The notes under the pieces were generated by a model. The model was given only the letters and a program-made list of their open reading frames with translations, was not told where the DNA came from and ran no database searches. Shown in pieces: positions 37,206 through 45,987 of a stretch of 64,000 nt of DNA (positions within the stretch are counted from its first letter, which is position 1; the number at the start of each line of letters is the position of its first letter). The stretch is from Flavobacteriales bacterium. Its GTDB lineage: Bacteria > Bacteroidota > Bacteroidia > Flavobacteriales > Flavobacteriaceae. The stretch covers positions 62,001 through 126,000 of the forward strand of contig JAFLBS010000001.1 of assembly GCA_017303755.1 (NCBI GenBank), written 5' to 3'. Both the position numbers and the translations under genes were made by a program.

Positions 37206-37349
37206 CTAGCCCAGATTGAAGTGGAAAGCTTTGAACCTAAAAATGCTATTTTTTGTGGGTGTAAAAAAGCGACCAACGGAAGCTGTTTTACGCCTTACAA
37301 AAAAAGCATTTTGGGTGAAAACTTGGAACGAAAAGCTGGAATAGCTTCT
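37206..37349. repeat. Dispersed intergenic repeat, type A copy 2
   Basis: CTAGCCCAGATTG start, ATGCTATTTTTTGT, AAAAAAGCGA, CAACGGAAGCT and an AAAGCTGGAATAGCTTCT end. It parallels 23174-23319 over about 145 bp. Confidence 0.75.
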
Positions 37350-37357
37350 GAAAAAAG

Positions 37358-37406
37358 TTTTTAGTCTCAGTCTCAGTTTTCAGTAACTGTTCACTGTGAC
37401 TGTAAA
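37358..37406 (-). terminator. AGTCTCAGTC word hairpin after BCKDH E1 gene
   Basis: TTAGTCTCAGTCTCAG words are followed by complementary ACTGTTCACTGTGACTG words, folding into an imperfect hairpin directly after the stop of the E1 gene. Related words occur at 18138, 21433, 23330 and 51815. Confidence 0.5.
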
Positions 37407-39458
37407 CTAATAATTGAGTAATTCTTCTATTTTCAATCGTACTTTATCGACATTCGGAATCATGGTGAACTCGAGTGTGCTGTTGAGTGGAATGGCAGGC
37501 ATATTTTCGGAACCGATGACCATTACCGGCGCATCCAGATGTTTGAAACAATTTTCTTGAATCAATCCGGCAAGGCTGCGTGCAAAGGAATTATTGGTGG
37601 GTTCTTCGGTTACGACTAAACACTTTTTGGCTTTTTTAACCGATTTGAAAATGGTTTCTTCGTCGAGCGGATATAAGGTGCGCAAATCGATGATTTCGAC
37701 TTGGTTTTTGATGTTTTCGGAAGCATTTAGCGCCCAATGAACTCCCATTCCGTAAGTGATTACGGTGATGGTTTCGGCGGTTTCTTGTTCCCAAATTTCT
37801 TGTACGATATTGGCCTTACCAAATGGCAACATGTAGTCTTCTGAAGGTTCGTTGACACGAGCGGTTTCAGTGCCTTTTACTTTACTCCAATACAAACCTT
37901 TGTGTTCTAAAATCACGACAGGATTTGGATCGTAATACGCCGCTTTAAGCAACCCTTTTAAATCGGCGCCATTACTTGGATAAGCGATTTTGATGCCACG
38001 AATGTTGGTCAAAACGCTTTCGACAGACGATGAATGATACGGTCCGCCGCTTCCGTACGCACCAATCGGCACACGAAGAATCATGCTTACCGGCCATTTT
38101 CCGTTGGATAAATAGCACGAGCGACTCACTTCGGTAAACAACTGATTGAGTCCGGGCCAAATGTAATCAGCAAATTGCACCTCAACTATGGGTTTTAAGC
38201 CAACCGCCGACATTCCGACTGTGGAACCCACGATAAATGCTTCTTGAATGGGAGTATTAAAAACGCGTTCGTCTCCGAATTTTTGAGCCAAAGTGGCCGC
38301 TTCACGGAAAACGCCACCCAAACGAGCTCCAACGTCTTGTCCGTACAACAAGCACTCTTGGTGTTTTTTCATCAATTCTTCTACGGCAAATAAGGCACAA
38401 TCGACCATTACGACTTTGTCTTCACGTTGTGGATTTCGCTCACCTACTTCTTCTGTGATTGGAGTTGGTGCAAAATCATGGGTGAATAAATCGGATGGTT
38501 GTGGATCTTCGGCTTGTTGGGCTTTTTTAAAATCATTTTTAACCACAGCTAAAGTTGTTGCCAATTGATTATCTATTTGTCGTTGGGTAAACCCTGCATC
38601 CAACAATTGTTGCATTAAAACCGGAAAAGGATCGCGGGATTGTGCTTCTTCCAAATCGTCGCGGTACCATTCCATTCGAACTCCAGATGTATGGTGATTT
38701 AATAACGGAACTTTAGCATGAACTAAAAACGGGCGACGTTCTTCACGAATCGTTTGGATTACTTTTTGAACGGCCAAATAACTTTCGGTAAAATTGGCTC
38801 CATCGATGGAAATCGCTTCGATTCCGTGAAATCCTTTGGCGTATTCAAAGGCGTTTTGAGCGCGAGTTTCGGCTGCATTGGCCGAAATATCCCAACCGTT
38901 ATCTTGCACCAAATACAAAATCGGAAGTTGTTTTAACGCTGCCATTTGTAATGCTTCGGCAATCTCGCCTTCGGTGACAGAAGCGTCTCCGAGTGAACAA
39001 ACTACGAGTGGTTTTGGTTCGTTGTCATTTTGTAAACCTGTATTTTCTTTGTACCAAAAACCCATGGCAGCTCCAGTTGCTGGAATCGCTTGCATTCCGG
39101 TTGCTGAAGATTGGTGTGGAATTTTAGGTTTATCAGCGTCTTTCAAACTCGGATGACAATAATAGGTTCGACCGCCCGAAAATGGATCGTCTTTTTTGGC
39201 CATTAATTGGAGCATCAAATCGTAGGGTTGCATCCCGATAGACAATAACATCGCATCATCACGGTAGTACGGAAAGGCGTAATCTTGAGGCAGCAATTGC
39301 ATTCCGACTGCGATTTGTATGGCTTCGTGTCCTCGTGAAGTAGCGTGTACGTATTTGGAAACGATTTTGAAATTGTCTTCGTACAAAGTCGCCATAGCTT
39401 TGGCAGTTGCCATTGTGGCGAAGGCTTTTTCGAGTATTTTTTTGTCTAGTGAATTCAT
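37407..39458 (-). CDS. Branched-chain-type 2-oxoacid dehydrogenase E1, alpha-beta fusion
   Basis: This 683-residue thiamine-diphosphate enzyme is a fusion of E1 alpha (about 1-330) and E1 beta (about 345-683). The alpha part has RGHEAIQIAVG, CSLGDASVTEGEIAEAL and QDNGWDISANA, the ThDP-Mg binding GD...N motif. The beta part has CLLYGQDVGARLGGVFREAATL, TPIQEAFIVGSTVGMSAVGLKPIVEVQFADY and RVPIGAYGSGGPYHSSSVESVL. It decarboxylates a 2-oxoacid and transfers the acyl group to the E2 lipoyl arm. Substrate assignment to branched-chain 2-oxoacids comes from the family. The context with paa genes and an aminotransferase raises the possibility of phenylpyruvate. E3 (lipoamide dehydrogenase) is not in the window. 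Confidence 0.92.
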   Translation of the reverse strand: MNSLDKKILEKAFATMATAKAMATLYEDNFKIVSKYVHATSRGHEAIQIAVGMQLLPQDYAFPYYRDDAMLLSIGMQPYDLMLQLMAKKDDPFSGGRTYYCHPSLKDADKPKIPHQSSATGMQAIPATGAAMGFWYKENTGLQNDNEPKPLVVCSLGDASVTEGEIAEALQMAALKQLPILYLVQDNGWDISANAAETRAQNAFEYAKGFHGIEAISIDGANFTESYLAVQKVIQTIREERRPFLVHAKVPLLNHHTSGVRMEWYRDDLEEAQSRDPFPVLMQQLLDAGFTQRQIDNQLATTLAVVKNDFKKAQQAEDPQPSDLFTHDFAPTPITEEVGERNPQREDKVVMVDCALFAVEELMKKHQECLLYGQDVGARLGGVFREAATLAQKFGDERVFNTPIQEAFIVGSTVGMSAVGLKPIVEVQFADYIWPGLNQLFTEVSRSCYLSNGKWPVSMILRVPIGAYGSGGPYHSSSVESVLTNIRGIKIAYPSNGADLKGLLKAAYYDPNPVVILEHKGLYWSKVKGTETARVNEPSEDYMLPFGKANIVQEIWEQETAETITVITYGMGVHWALNASENIKNQVEIIDLRTLYPLDEETIFKSVKKAKKCLVVTEEPTNNSFARSLAGLIQENCFKHLDAPVMVIGSENMPAIPLNSTLEFTMIPNVDKVRLKIEELLNY

Positions 39459-39470
39459 TGTTTATAGTTT

Positions 39471-39550
39471 AACCACAAGGTTCACTAAGAAGGCTCGAAG
39501 TACACTAATTATATTTGTGCTCATTGTGCCTCCTTAGTGTCTTAGTGGTT
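39471..39550. repeat. AACCACAAGG...TAGTGGTT hairpin repeat
   Basis: AACCACAAGGTTCACTAAGA at one end pairs with TCCTTAGTGTCTTAGTGGTT at the other, around an AC-rich centre. It fills the gap between the BCAT and E1 genes. Similar AACC(A/G)C openings occur at 43380, 45936, 47208 and 50519. Confidence 0.6.
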
Positions 39551-39555
39551 TTATA

Positions 39556-40623
39556 TTATTTTGCTTCCACAATCCAACCGAATTTATCTTCGATGTGTTG
39601 TACTTTGATGGCATTTAAGGTATCATTTACCATTACAGAAACTGGGTTTTCAGCTGGGAATTTGATGGATAAATCGTTGTTTCCTATTTCTTCAATCATG
39701 GCGATTCCAACGGCTGTTCCGGTTCCGAATGCTTCTTCTAAAGTTCCGTTTTTGGAAGCTTCGATGATTTCTGAAATGGTAATTGGGCGCTCGGTAACTT
39801 CATAACCTTTATCGCGTAATACATCGATGACACTCATGCGCGTGATTCCCGATAAAATCGAACCCGTTAGACTTGGCGTGATGAATTTTCCTGCAATTTT
39901 GAAGAAAATATTCATGGTTCCCACTTCTTGAATGTATTCGAAATCTTGAGCATCCAACCACAACACTTGGTCGTAACCTTTGGCTTTGGCATATTCTGTT
40001 GGACGAATCGCTGCGGCGTAATTTCCGGCGGCTTTGGCTTCTCCGGTTCCGCCATTTACAGCACGAACGTATTTTTTTTCGGCGTACAACTTGATTTTTC
40101 TGCTGAAAAAAGGTCCGGCTGGCGATCCCATTACAATGAATTTAAAACTCGTTGCTGCACGCATTCCGATAAAGGCTTCGTCGGCGTACATAAATGGCCG
40201 CAAATACAAAGCGCTTCCTTCCTGAGTTGGAATCCATTCTTTTTCTAGAGCAGTGAATTGTTTTAAGGCTTCAACGAATAAATCTTCTGGAAATAAAGGC
40301 ATTCCCATTCGATCAGCGCTAAAATTTAAGCGTTTGGCATTTTCTTCTGGTCGGAATAATAACGGCGTTCCATCTTTTCCTAAAGTGGCTTTCATTCCTT
40401 CAAAAATAGCTTGTCCGTAGTGTAATGCCATAGCAGCAGGATGCGTCGGAATCAAGGCTAATGGCTCGATTCGCGCGTTTTGCCATTCTCCATTTACATA
40501 ATCACAAATGAACATGTGATCAGAGAAATTGGTTCCCATTGTAATGTTTTCAAGGTTTACTTCTGAAACTCTTGATTGTGTGACCTTGGTTATTTTTATT
40601 GATTGTGTCATTACTGTTTCCAT
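39556..40623 (-). CDS. ilvE: Branched-chain amino acid aminotransferase
   Basis: This class IV PLP aminotransferase of 355 residues from ATG 40623 (METVMTQSIKI) contains FSDHMFICDYVNGEWQNARI, QAIFEGMKA, LRPFMYADE, GEAKAAGNYAAAIRPTEYAKAKG (catalytic Lys region), WLDAQDFEYIQEVGTMNIFF and the GSILSGITRMSVIDVLRD cofactor phosphate loop. It interconverts Leu, Ile and Val with their 2-oxoacids, and family members also accept aromatic amino acids. An upstream in-frame TTG at 40650 inside the E2 gene and ATG 40611 are alternative starts. It lies 4 bp after the E2 stop and before E1. Placement between E2 and E1 suggests a role in feeding the dehydrogenase. Confidence 0.92.
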   Translation of the reverse strand: METVMTQSIKITKVTQSRVSEVNLENITMGTNFSDHMFICDYVNGEWQNARIEPLALIPTHPAAMALHYGQAIFEGMKATLGKDGTPLLFRPEENAKRLNFSADRMGMPLFPEDLFVEALKQFTALEKEWIPTQEGSALYLRPFMYADEAFIGMRAATSFKFIVMGSPAGPFFSRKIKLYAEKKYVRAVNGGTGEAKAAGNYAAAIRPTEYAKAKGYDQVLWLDAQDFEYIQEVGTMNIFFKIAGKFITPSLTGSILSGITRMSVIDVLRDKGYEVTERPITISEIIEASKNGTLEEAFGTGTAVGIAMIEEIGNNDLSIKFPAENPVSVMVNDTLNAIKVQHIEDKFGWIVEAK

Positions 40624-40627
40624 AATG

Positions 40628-41917
40628 TTATATCGTTGTGTTGGTATCAAATTGTTCTAAATAATCACCTACTTTTCGTAGGAATGAACCTCCTAAAAAT
40701 CCGTCGACCACTCGATGATCAAAGGAAAGAGAAAGGTACATCATGCTTCGGATGGCGATTTCGTCACCATTTGCAGTTTCAATAACTTCTGGTCTTTTTT
40801 TGATAATTCCTAAAGCTAAAATCGCTACTTCGGGTTGGTTGATAATAGGTGTTCCCATTAAACTCCCGAACGTTCCTACATTGGAAATGGTGAACGTACT
40901 TCCTTGAATTTGTTCGGGTTTTAATTGGTTGTTCCTCGACGCTTCAGCCAATGAATTGATGTCTTTTGCTAAAGCAACTAAATCTTTTTCATTGGCATTT
41001 TTAACTACAGGAACAATTAAATTTCCTGATGGTAAAGCAGTTGCCATTCCGATGTTGATGTCGTTGTGAACGATGATGTTTTTTTCATCTACCGAAACAT
41101 TAATCATAGGAAAATCGACGATGGCTTTGGCTACAGCCTGAACAAAAACAGGAGTGAACGTAAGTTTTTCGTTGTATTTTTCTTGAAATGGATCTTTGTT
41201 TGCATTGCGCCAATTCACCAAATTTGTCACATCCACTTCAATGTACGAAGTTACGTGAGGCGAAGTTTGTTTGGAATACACCATGTGATCGGCAATCATT
41301 TTGCGCATGCGATCCATTTCTACGATGCGGTCTTTCCCTTCTATGAAATTGATTTTAGGTTTTGGATAGGAAGAAGTTGTAGATTGTAAATTTTGGGTTG
41401 TAGGTTTGCTTTGGATTGGATATTTACGGTTCTTCAAGTAATTAAAAACATCACTTTTTTGTAATCTTCCTTCAGCACCTGAACCCGGAATACTTTGTAA
41501 TTCTTCTATGGAAAGGTTTTCTTTTTGAGCGATTGAGATGATTAGTGGTGAAATAAACGCATTCGGGTTAGATTTCAGTTGTAGGTTGTGGGTTGACGGT
41601 TGTTGCACCTCGACTGCGCTCGGTGTGACACTACTCTTTTCTACAAAATCTTGCTTCTTGTCTCTTGTTTCTTGCTTCCCATTTGAATCAATTATCGCCA
41701 AAACCGTTCCTACTTCTACTACATCATCTTTTTGAAAGCGAATTTCAGTAATTACACCTGAAACCGGAGAAGGCACATCGTTGTCTACCTTATCGGTAGC
41801 GACTTCTACGATAGTTTCTTCGGCTTCGACATAATTACCTACTGATTTTAACCAGTTGATGATGGTCGCTTCGGTGATGCTTTCGCCCATTTTGGGCATT
41901 TTAAATTCTGTTATCAT
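40628..41917 (-). CDS. 2-oxoacid dehydrogenase E2 (lipoamide acyltransferase), BCKDH type
   Basis: This 429-residue E2 has an N-terminal lipoyl domain (1-77, EVATDKVDNDVPSP with lipoyl Lys43), a linker (78-118), a peripheral-subunit-binding domain (about 119-160, AFISPLIISIAQKENLSIEEL and GSGAEGRLQKSDVFNYL), a second linker (161-192), and a catalytic CAT-like domain (193-429) ending with LSFDHRVVDGFLGGSFL (His401, Asp405). Linker residues GKQETRDKKQD (80-90), SSVTPSAVEVQQP (95-107), STHNLQLKSN (108-117) and QSKPTTQNLQSTTSS (169-183) are encoded by DNA that resembles this genome's dispersed repeats. The gene follows paaY after 33 bp. Confidence 0.94.
   Translation of the reverse strand: MITEFKMPKMGESITEATIINWLKSVGNYVEAEETIVEVATDKVDNDVPSPVSGVITEIRFQKDDVVEVGTVLAIIDSNGKQETRDKKQDFVEKSSVTPSAVEVQQPSTHNLQLKSNPNAFISPLIISIAQKENLSIEELQSIPGSGAEGRLQKSDVFNYLKNRKYPIQSKPTTQNLQSTTSSYPKPKINFIEGKDRIVEMDRMRKMIADHMVYSKQTSPHVTSYIEVDVTNLVNWRNANKDPFQEKYNEKLTFTPVFVQAVAKAIVDFPMINVSVDEKNIIVHNDINIGMATALPSGNLIVPVVKNANEKDLVALAKDINSLAEASRNNQLKPEQIQGSTFTISNVGTFGSLMGTPIINQPEVAILALGIIKKRPEVIETANGDEIAIRSMMYLSLSFDHRVVDGFLGGSFLRKVGDYLEQFDTNTTI
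41571..41678 (-). repeat. Dispersed-repeat DNA inside E2 linker
   Basis: Three word families sit in frame in the linker: TTGTAGGTTGTGGGTTGACG (41579-41598), CCTCGACTGCGCTCGGTGTG (41608-41627) and TTGCTTCTTGTCTCTTGTTT (41651-41670). The middle one matches intergenic copies at 47415 and 55014. A further TTGTAGATTG/GGGTTGTAGG stretch near 41374-41407 encodes the second linker. Confidence 0.65.
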
Positions 41918-41930
41918 ATTTTTTATGAAC

Positions 41931-41950
41931 GGACAATTCGCGAATTGTCC
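41931..41950. repeat. 20-bp perfect palindrome between paaY and E2
   Basis: GGACAATTCGCGAATTGTCC is a perfect dyad just upstream of the E2 start region and overlapping the end of paaY by position. It may be an operator or a small terminator; no partner regulator is apparent. Confidence 0.55.
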
Positions 41951-42547
41951 CTACTTTTTCTTAAATTCTTCTAATGTTTTATAAAATGCTTCTTGGGTTG
42001 GTCGATTGGCTGGAATTTCTCGTAACGGCTCAACTGCTTTTAAAGTTTCGTAACATTCTTTTGGTAATTGTTGGTACAAGGCAGTTCCTTTGGTTTTCCA
42101 ATCAATCATTTCATCAGAAACGTCTTTGATAATTGTGGCTGGATTTCCCACCACCATTTTTCGGTTCGGAATTTGCATTCCGGCTTTAACAAATGCTAAA
42201 GCGCCAATGATACACTCGTCTCCCACATTCACATCGTCCATAATGACTGCGTTCATTCCTACCAAACAGTTTTTACCGATATTGGCTCCGTGAATAATAG
42301 CTCCGTGACCAATATGCGCTCCCGCTTTCAACACCATTGATTTTCCTGGAAACATGTGAATCGTACAATTTTCCTGGACGTTGCAACCGTCTTCAATAAT
42401 GATTTCGCCCCAATCGCCACGAATCGCCGCTCCTGGACCAACATAAACGTCTTTTCCAATAATCACGTTGCCCGTAACCGCGGCTTGCGGATGGATGAAA
42501 CTACTTTCGTGTATGACTGGGATGAACCCTTTGAATTCGTATATCAT
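41951..42547 (-). CDS. paaY: PaaY, gamma-carbonic-anhydrase-fold thioesterase of the paa cluster
   Basis: This 198-residue left-handed beta-helix protein has hexapeptide repeats (VIGKDVYVGPGAAIRGD, ITIEDGCNVQENCTIHMF, LKAGAHIGHGAIIHGANIG, NVGDECIIGALAFVKAGM). Gamma-class carbonic anhydrase metal-ligand histidines are present (HMF, HIGHG). PaaY proteins accompany phenylacetate catabolons and in other bacteria act on stalled ring-opened CoA thioesters to release CoA. The C-terminal helix (residues about 155-198) is as in PaaY. It follows the hydratase gene after 76 bp of repeat-like DNA. The family call rests on sequence and context. Confidence 0.9.
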   Translation of the reverse strand: MIYEFKGFIPVIHESSFIHPQAAVTGNVIIGKDVYVGPGAAIRGDWGEIIIEDGCNVQENCTIHMFPGKSMVLKAGAHIGHGAIIHGANIGKNCLVGMNAVIMDDVNVGDECIIGALAFVKAGMQIPNRKMVVGNPATIIKDVSDEMIDWKTKGTALYQQLPKECYETLKAVEPLREIPANRPTQEAFYKTLEEFKKK

Positions 42548-42623
42548 TATTTGTTGTATAATGTATTGTTGTTTAATGTATATTGCTCTTTTCAGTATAC
42601 AATATACATTTTACAGTATACAA
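42548..42623. repeat. GTATAC/TGTATA word repeat in the paaY-hydratase gap
   Basis: Words TTGTATAATGTATTG and GTATATTG precede the complementary CAGTATACAATATACATTTT and CAGTATACAATT, so the gap can fold back on itself. No gene. Confidence 0.5.
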
Positions 42624-43373
42624 TTACTTAAATTTCTTCAACGTTTCTTTCGTAAAATCAGATAATACTAATCGTCCGCTGATGGCGGCTCTTTCGGCTA
42701 ATAAATTGTCCCAATCTTCGGTACCGCGCCAGAAAATCTTTTTCATTTCAAGCATGGCTTCGGGATTGTAGGTGCACAAATGTTCAGCAAATTTTTGAAC
42801 CGCTTCATCCATTTCTTCGATGCTTTCGTATACTTGCGCGAATAAGCCTTTTTCTTTGGCCCAATTGGCTTCGTAAAACGAATTGGCATCAATTGCAATT
42901 TGCGACATGGCTGAAACGCCCATTTTTCTTTCGATGGCTGGTGACACTACGAATGGTCCGATTCCGACGTTTAATTCTGACAATTTTATGGCTGCAAATT
43001 TTGTTGCCATACAATAATCGGTGGAAGCTGCAATTCCTACTCCGCCGCCAACTGTTTTCCCTTGAATACGTCCGATGATGAATTTTGGGCATTTTCTCAT
43101 GGCATTAATCACGTTGGCGAAACCTGAGAAAAACACTTTTCCTGTGTCTGCGTCGTTGATAGCGATGAGTTCTTTAAAACTGGCTCCAGCGCAGAACGTT
43201 CGGTCGCCAACACTTTTGAGGATGATGACTTTAACTTCGCTATTATTTCCAACTTCGGTGATGGTGTTGGCTAATTGTGCTAAAATATTGCCTGGCAGAC
43301 TATTCTGTTCTGGATGAAAGAACTCGATGGTGGCAATGTTGTTTTGTATTTGTTGTTTTACGTATGCTTCCAT
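42624..43373 (-). CDS. Enoyl-CoA hydratase of the paa cluster (PaaF-like)
   Basis: This 249-residue crotonase-fold protein starts at ATG 43373 (MEAYVKQQIQNN); the in-frame TTG at 43388 is less likely. Features include FCAGASFKEL (acyl-CoA oxyanion segment), GRIQGKTVGGGVGIAASTDY and KLSELNVGIGPFVVSPAIER, in which the Glu of SELNVG matches the second catalytic Glu. At the first catalytic Glu position (GGGCEL in crotonase) this protein has Gly, so the mechanism may differ, as in methylglutaconyl-CoA-hydratase-like members. Within a paa operon the expected reaction is hydration of 2,3-dehydroadipyl-CoA, but that is context-based. Confidence 0.8.
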   Translation of the reverse strand: MEAYVKQQIQNNIATIEFFHPEQNSLPGNILAQLANTITEVGNNSEVKVIILKSVGDRTFCAGASFKELIAINDADTGKVFFSGFANVINAMRKCPKFIIGRIQGKTVGGGVGIAASTDYCMATKFAAIKLSELNVGIGPFVVSPAIERKMGVSAMSQIAIDANSFYEANWAKEKGLFAQVYESIEEMDEAVQKFAEHLCTYNPEAMLEMKKIFWRGTEDWDNLLAERAAISGRLVLSDFTKETLKKFK

Positions 43374-43427
43374 ATTATTTAACCGCAAAGTCGCAAGGTA
43401 ATCGCGAGGTTCGCAAAGTTTTCATTT

Positions 43428-45923
43428 TTAAATTATACCAAATTGTTCGAAATGATGATTCAAATGTTTTCGTTCTAACAAATACGATTCGTAACGGTTC
43501 AATTCGCCAAACACCATATTTTTCATTATGGCTTCTGGATTTTCCTTGAAAAAAGTTTTGTACGCTTCTCTGGCTTCAAAAAATTTGGCTTTAGCCGTTT
43601 CAAAATCGGAGTGAATTAAGTCTTCCAATTCGCCTTTTTTCATAGCTGGAAATTGGGTTCCCATTGGAAATTTATCGTAATTGTACAATGAATTATGTAC
43701 TTTGTCTAAAATCTTTTCAGGAGTAGCAATCTCAAAATCTTGAATTTCACCTGACATGATTCGGTAACCTTGTTCCAAATGTTCTAACAAATGTTGCGGC
43801 GTTAGAATTCCCCAATTGGGTTTTGAATTTTCAGTTAGTTTATTGATGCATTCAGCTACTTTTTCATCGGTCATTTCGACTAAAACTTCTTGCTTTTTCT
43901 GAACCATTGTCAAGATTGTGGCTACTGCAACCAATTCGTCAGTAGTATCAAAAACTTCAACAAACCATTTTACAATTCCGCTTGGATGTTCGGCTGAAGC
44001 AACGTCACGATCCACTTTTTGTTTACACGTTAAACGTACATAAACTGTGTCGTTATGATAAATTGGACGTAAGAAACGGCATTCTTCCAAACCATAATTC
44101 GCGGCAACAGGACCTTTATTTGGGTACACAAACAAACCTGCAGCAGCAGCTAAAATAAAGTAGCCGTGAGCCGTTCGTTTTTTGAAAATACTTCCATCGA
44201 GTGAAGTAATATCAGTATGTGCGTAGAAATGATCCCACGTTAAATTGGCGAAATTGATGATATCAGTGTCGGTTACGGTTCGGTTATGAGTTCGTAATGA
44301 CATTCCGGGTTGTATGTCTTCCCAATGGTATTGAAAAGGATGTTGCGTAATTTCTTTATAAGCCGAATTTGGTTGATAAATTCCGGTGATTTCAGTTAAT
44401 GTCGTTGGCGAACCTTGAATGGCACAACGTTGCATGTAATGTTTGATTCCTCGAACACCTCCCATTTCTTCTCCACCACCAGCGCGACCCGGACCACCAT
44501 GAACGAGTAACGGAAGCGGTGAACCGTGACCTGTACTTTGTTTGGCATTTTCACGATTCAATACTAAAATTCTACCGTGATGTGAAGCGGCATTTACTAC
44601 ATATTCTTTAGCGATTTCATCTGAATTGGTAACGATTGAAGACACAAGCGAACCTTTACCCATTTGGGCTAATTCGATGGCTTCGTCTAAATTTTTATAA
44701 GGCATGATGGTTGAAACTGGTCCAAAAGCTTCGGTTTCATGAACAGCTAGACTTGTAAAAGGATTATCCTCACGAAGTAAAATTGGGCTCACAAAAGCAC
44801 CTTTTTCATCGGCACCGATTAGGGTAGTTCTTTCTAAATCGCCATATACAATTTTAGCTGATTTTGCTAATTCTTGAACTCTTCCTTTTAGAACATTGAC
44901 TTGATCTTTACTGACCAATGCTCCCATTCGAACTTCTTTTAAACGAGGATCACCAATGGAAACTTTATCTAAGGATTTTGAAAGTGCTGATTGCACCTCA
45001 TCTATTAATTTTTCGGGTACAATCATACGGCGAATGGCGGTACATTTTTGCCCACATTTTACCGTAATTTCGCTTCGTGCTTGGTTGATGAACAAGTCGA
45101 ATTCGGGTGTTCCTGGAACTGCATCTTCACCTAAAATAGAGGCATTTAAACTGTCGGCTTCCATTGTAAACGGAACTGATTCTTGAATGATTCTCGGGTG
45201 TGCTTTGAGTAATCTTCCGGTTGCAGCAGAACCTGTAAACGTGATTACATCTTGGCTTTCAACAGTATCAAAAATATTTTTAGCGGTACCTGAAATTAAT
45301 TGTAAAGCGCCTTCGGGCAGCATATTTGAAGCGATGATTTCGCGAACAACCGCTTCGGTCAGATACGCTGTTGCTGGCGCTGGCAAAACTACAGCTGGCA
45401 TTCCTGCCATCCAGTTGACCGCACATTTTTCTAACATTCCCCAAATTGGAAAATTGAACGCATTGATGTGTATGGCTACTCCTTTTTTGGGAACTAAAAT
45501 ATGATGTGCCATGAATCGACCACCTTTTGATAAATCGATGGGGTCGCCTTCAACATGGTACGGCTGGTTCGGAAATAATTTACGCAACGATGCATTGGCG
45601 AATAAGTTTCCGAAACCACCTTCAATGTCAATCCACGAATCGACACGAGTGGCTCCTGTTCGGTAACTGATTTCATAAAAAGCTTCTTTGCGTTTGGTCA
45701 AGTACATCGCCAAACTTTTTAACATATTACCTCGCTCTTGGAAGGTCATTTTTCGCAATTGTTCTCCTCCTTTGGTTCGCCCGTAATGTAAAATCGCAGG
45801 AATGTCTAATCCTTCCACGGATGTTTCGGCAATGAATTCGCCTGTAACGGCATCAAAAGTTGGTTTTCCTTCACCGGTTGCTGAAGTCCAATTTCCGAGT
45901 ACGTAATGTTGTGTTTTGTTCAT
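43428..45923 (-). CDS. paaZ: PaaZ, bifunctional ring-opening enzyme with extra C-terminal domain
   Basis: This 831-residue protein is larger than classical PaaZ (about 680). Residues 1-520 are aldehyde dehydrogenase: FTGSAATGRLL, Glu255 (TMEADSLN), Cys294 (GQKCTAIRR), EAFGPVSTIM, GGPGRAGGGEEMGG. Residues about 530-680 form the MaoC-type hydratase: NLTWDHFYAHTD with Asp564 and His569. Together they hydrolyse the oxepin-CoA ring and oxidise the resulting aldehyde to 3-oxo-5,6-dehydrosuberyl-CoA. Residues about 685-831 are an added helical domain with TPQHLLEHLEQGYRI and LLERKHLNHHFEQFG, resembling DUF1569/DinB-like four-helix proteins. It lies between the thiolase and hydratase genes. Confidence 0.93.
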   Translation of the reverse strand: MNKTQHYVLGNWTSATGEGKPTFDAVTGEFIAETSVEGLDIPAILHYGRTKGGEQLRKMTFQERGNMLKSLAMYLTKRKEAFYEISYRTGATRVDSWIDIEGGFGNLFANASLRKLFPNQPYHVEGDPIDLSKGGRFMAHHILVPKKGVAIHINAFNFPIWGMLEKCAVNWMAGMPAVVLPAPATAYLTEAVVREIIASNMLPEGALQLISGTAKNIFDTVESQDVITFTGSAATGRLLKAHPRIIQESVPFTMEADSLNASILGEDAVPGTPEFDLFINQARSEITVKCGQKCTAIRRMIVPEKLIDEVQSALSKSLDKVSIGDPRLKEVRMGALVSKDQVNVLKGRVQELAKSAKIVYGDLERTTLIGADEKGAFVSPILLREDNPFTSLAVHETEAFGPVSTIMPYKNLDEAIELAQMGKGSLVSSIVTNSDEIAKEYVVNAASHHGRILVLNRENAKQSTGHGSPLPLLVHGGPGRAGGGEEMGGVRGIKHYMQRCAIQGSPTTLTEITGIYQPNSAYKEITQHPFQYHWEDIQPGMSLRTHNRTVTDTDIINFANLTWDHFYAHTDITSLDGSIFKKRTAHGYFILAAAAGLFVYPNKGPVAANYGLEECRFLRPIYHNDTVYVRLTCKQKVDRDVASAEHPSGIVKWFVEVFDTTDELVAVATILTMVQKKQEVLVEMTDEKVAECINKLTENSKPNWGILTPQHLLEHLEQGYRIMSGEIQDFEIATPEKILDKVHNSLYNYDKFPMGTQFPAMKKGELEDLIHSDFETAKAKFFEAREAYKTFFKENPEAIMKNMVFGELNRYESYLLERKHLNHHFEQFGII

Positions 45924-45987
45924 ATTATTTCTTTTAACCGCGAATTCGCAGATTTTTTTCTTTTTTTCCTCCGACTAAAGTCGAAGG

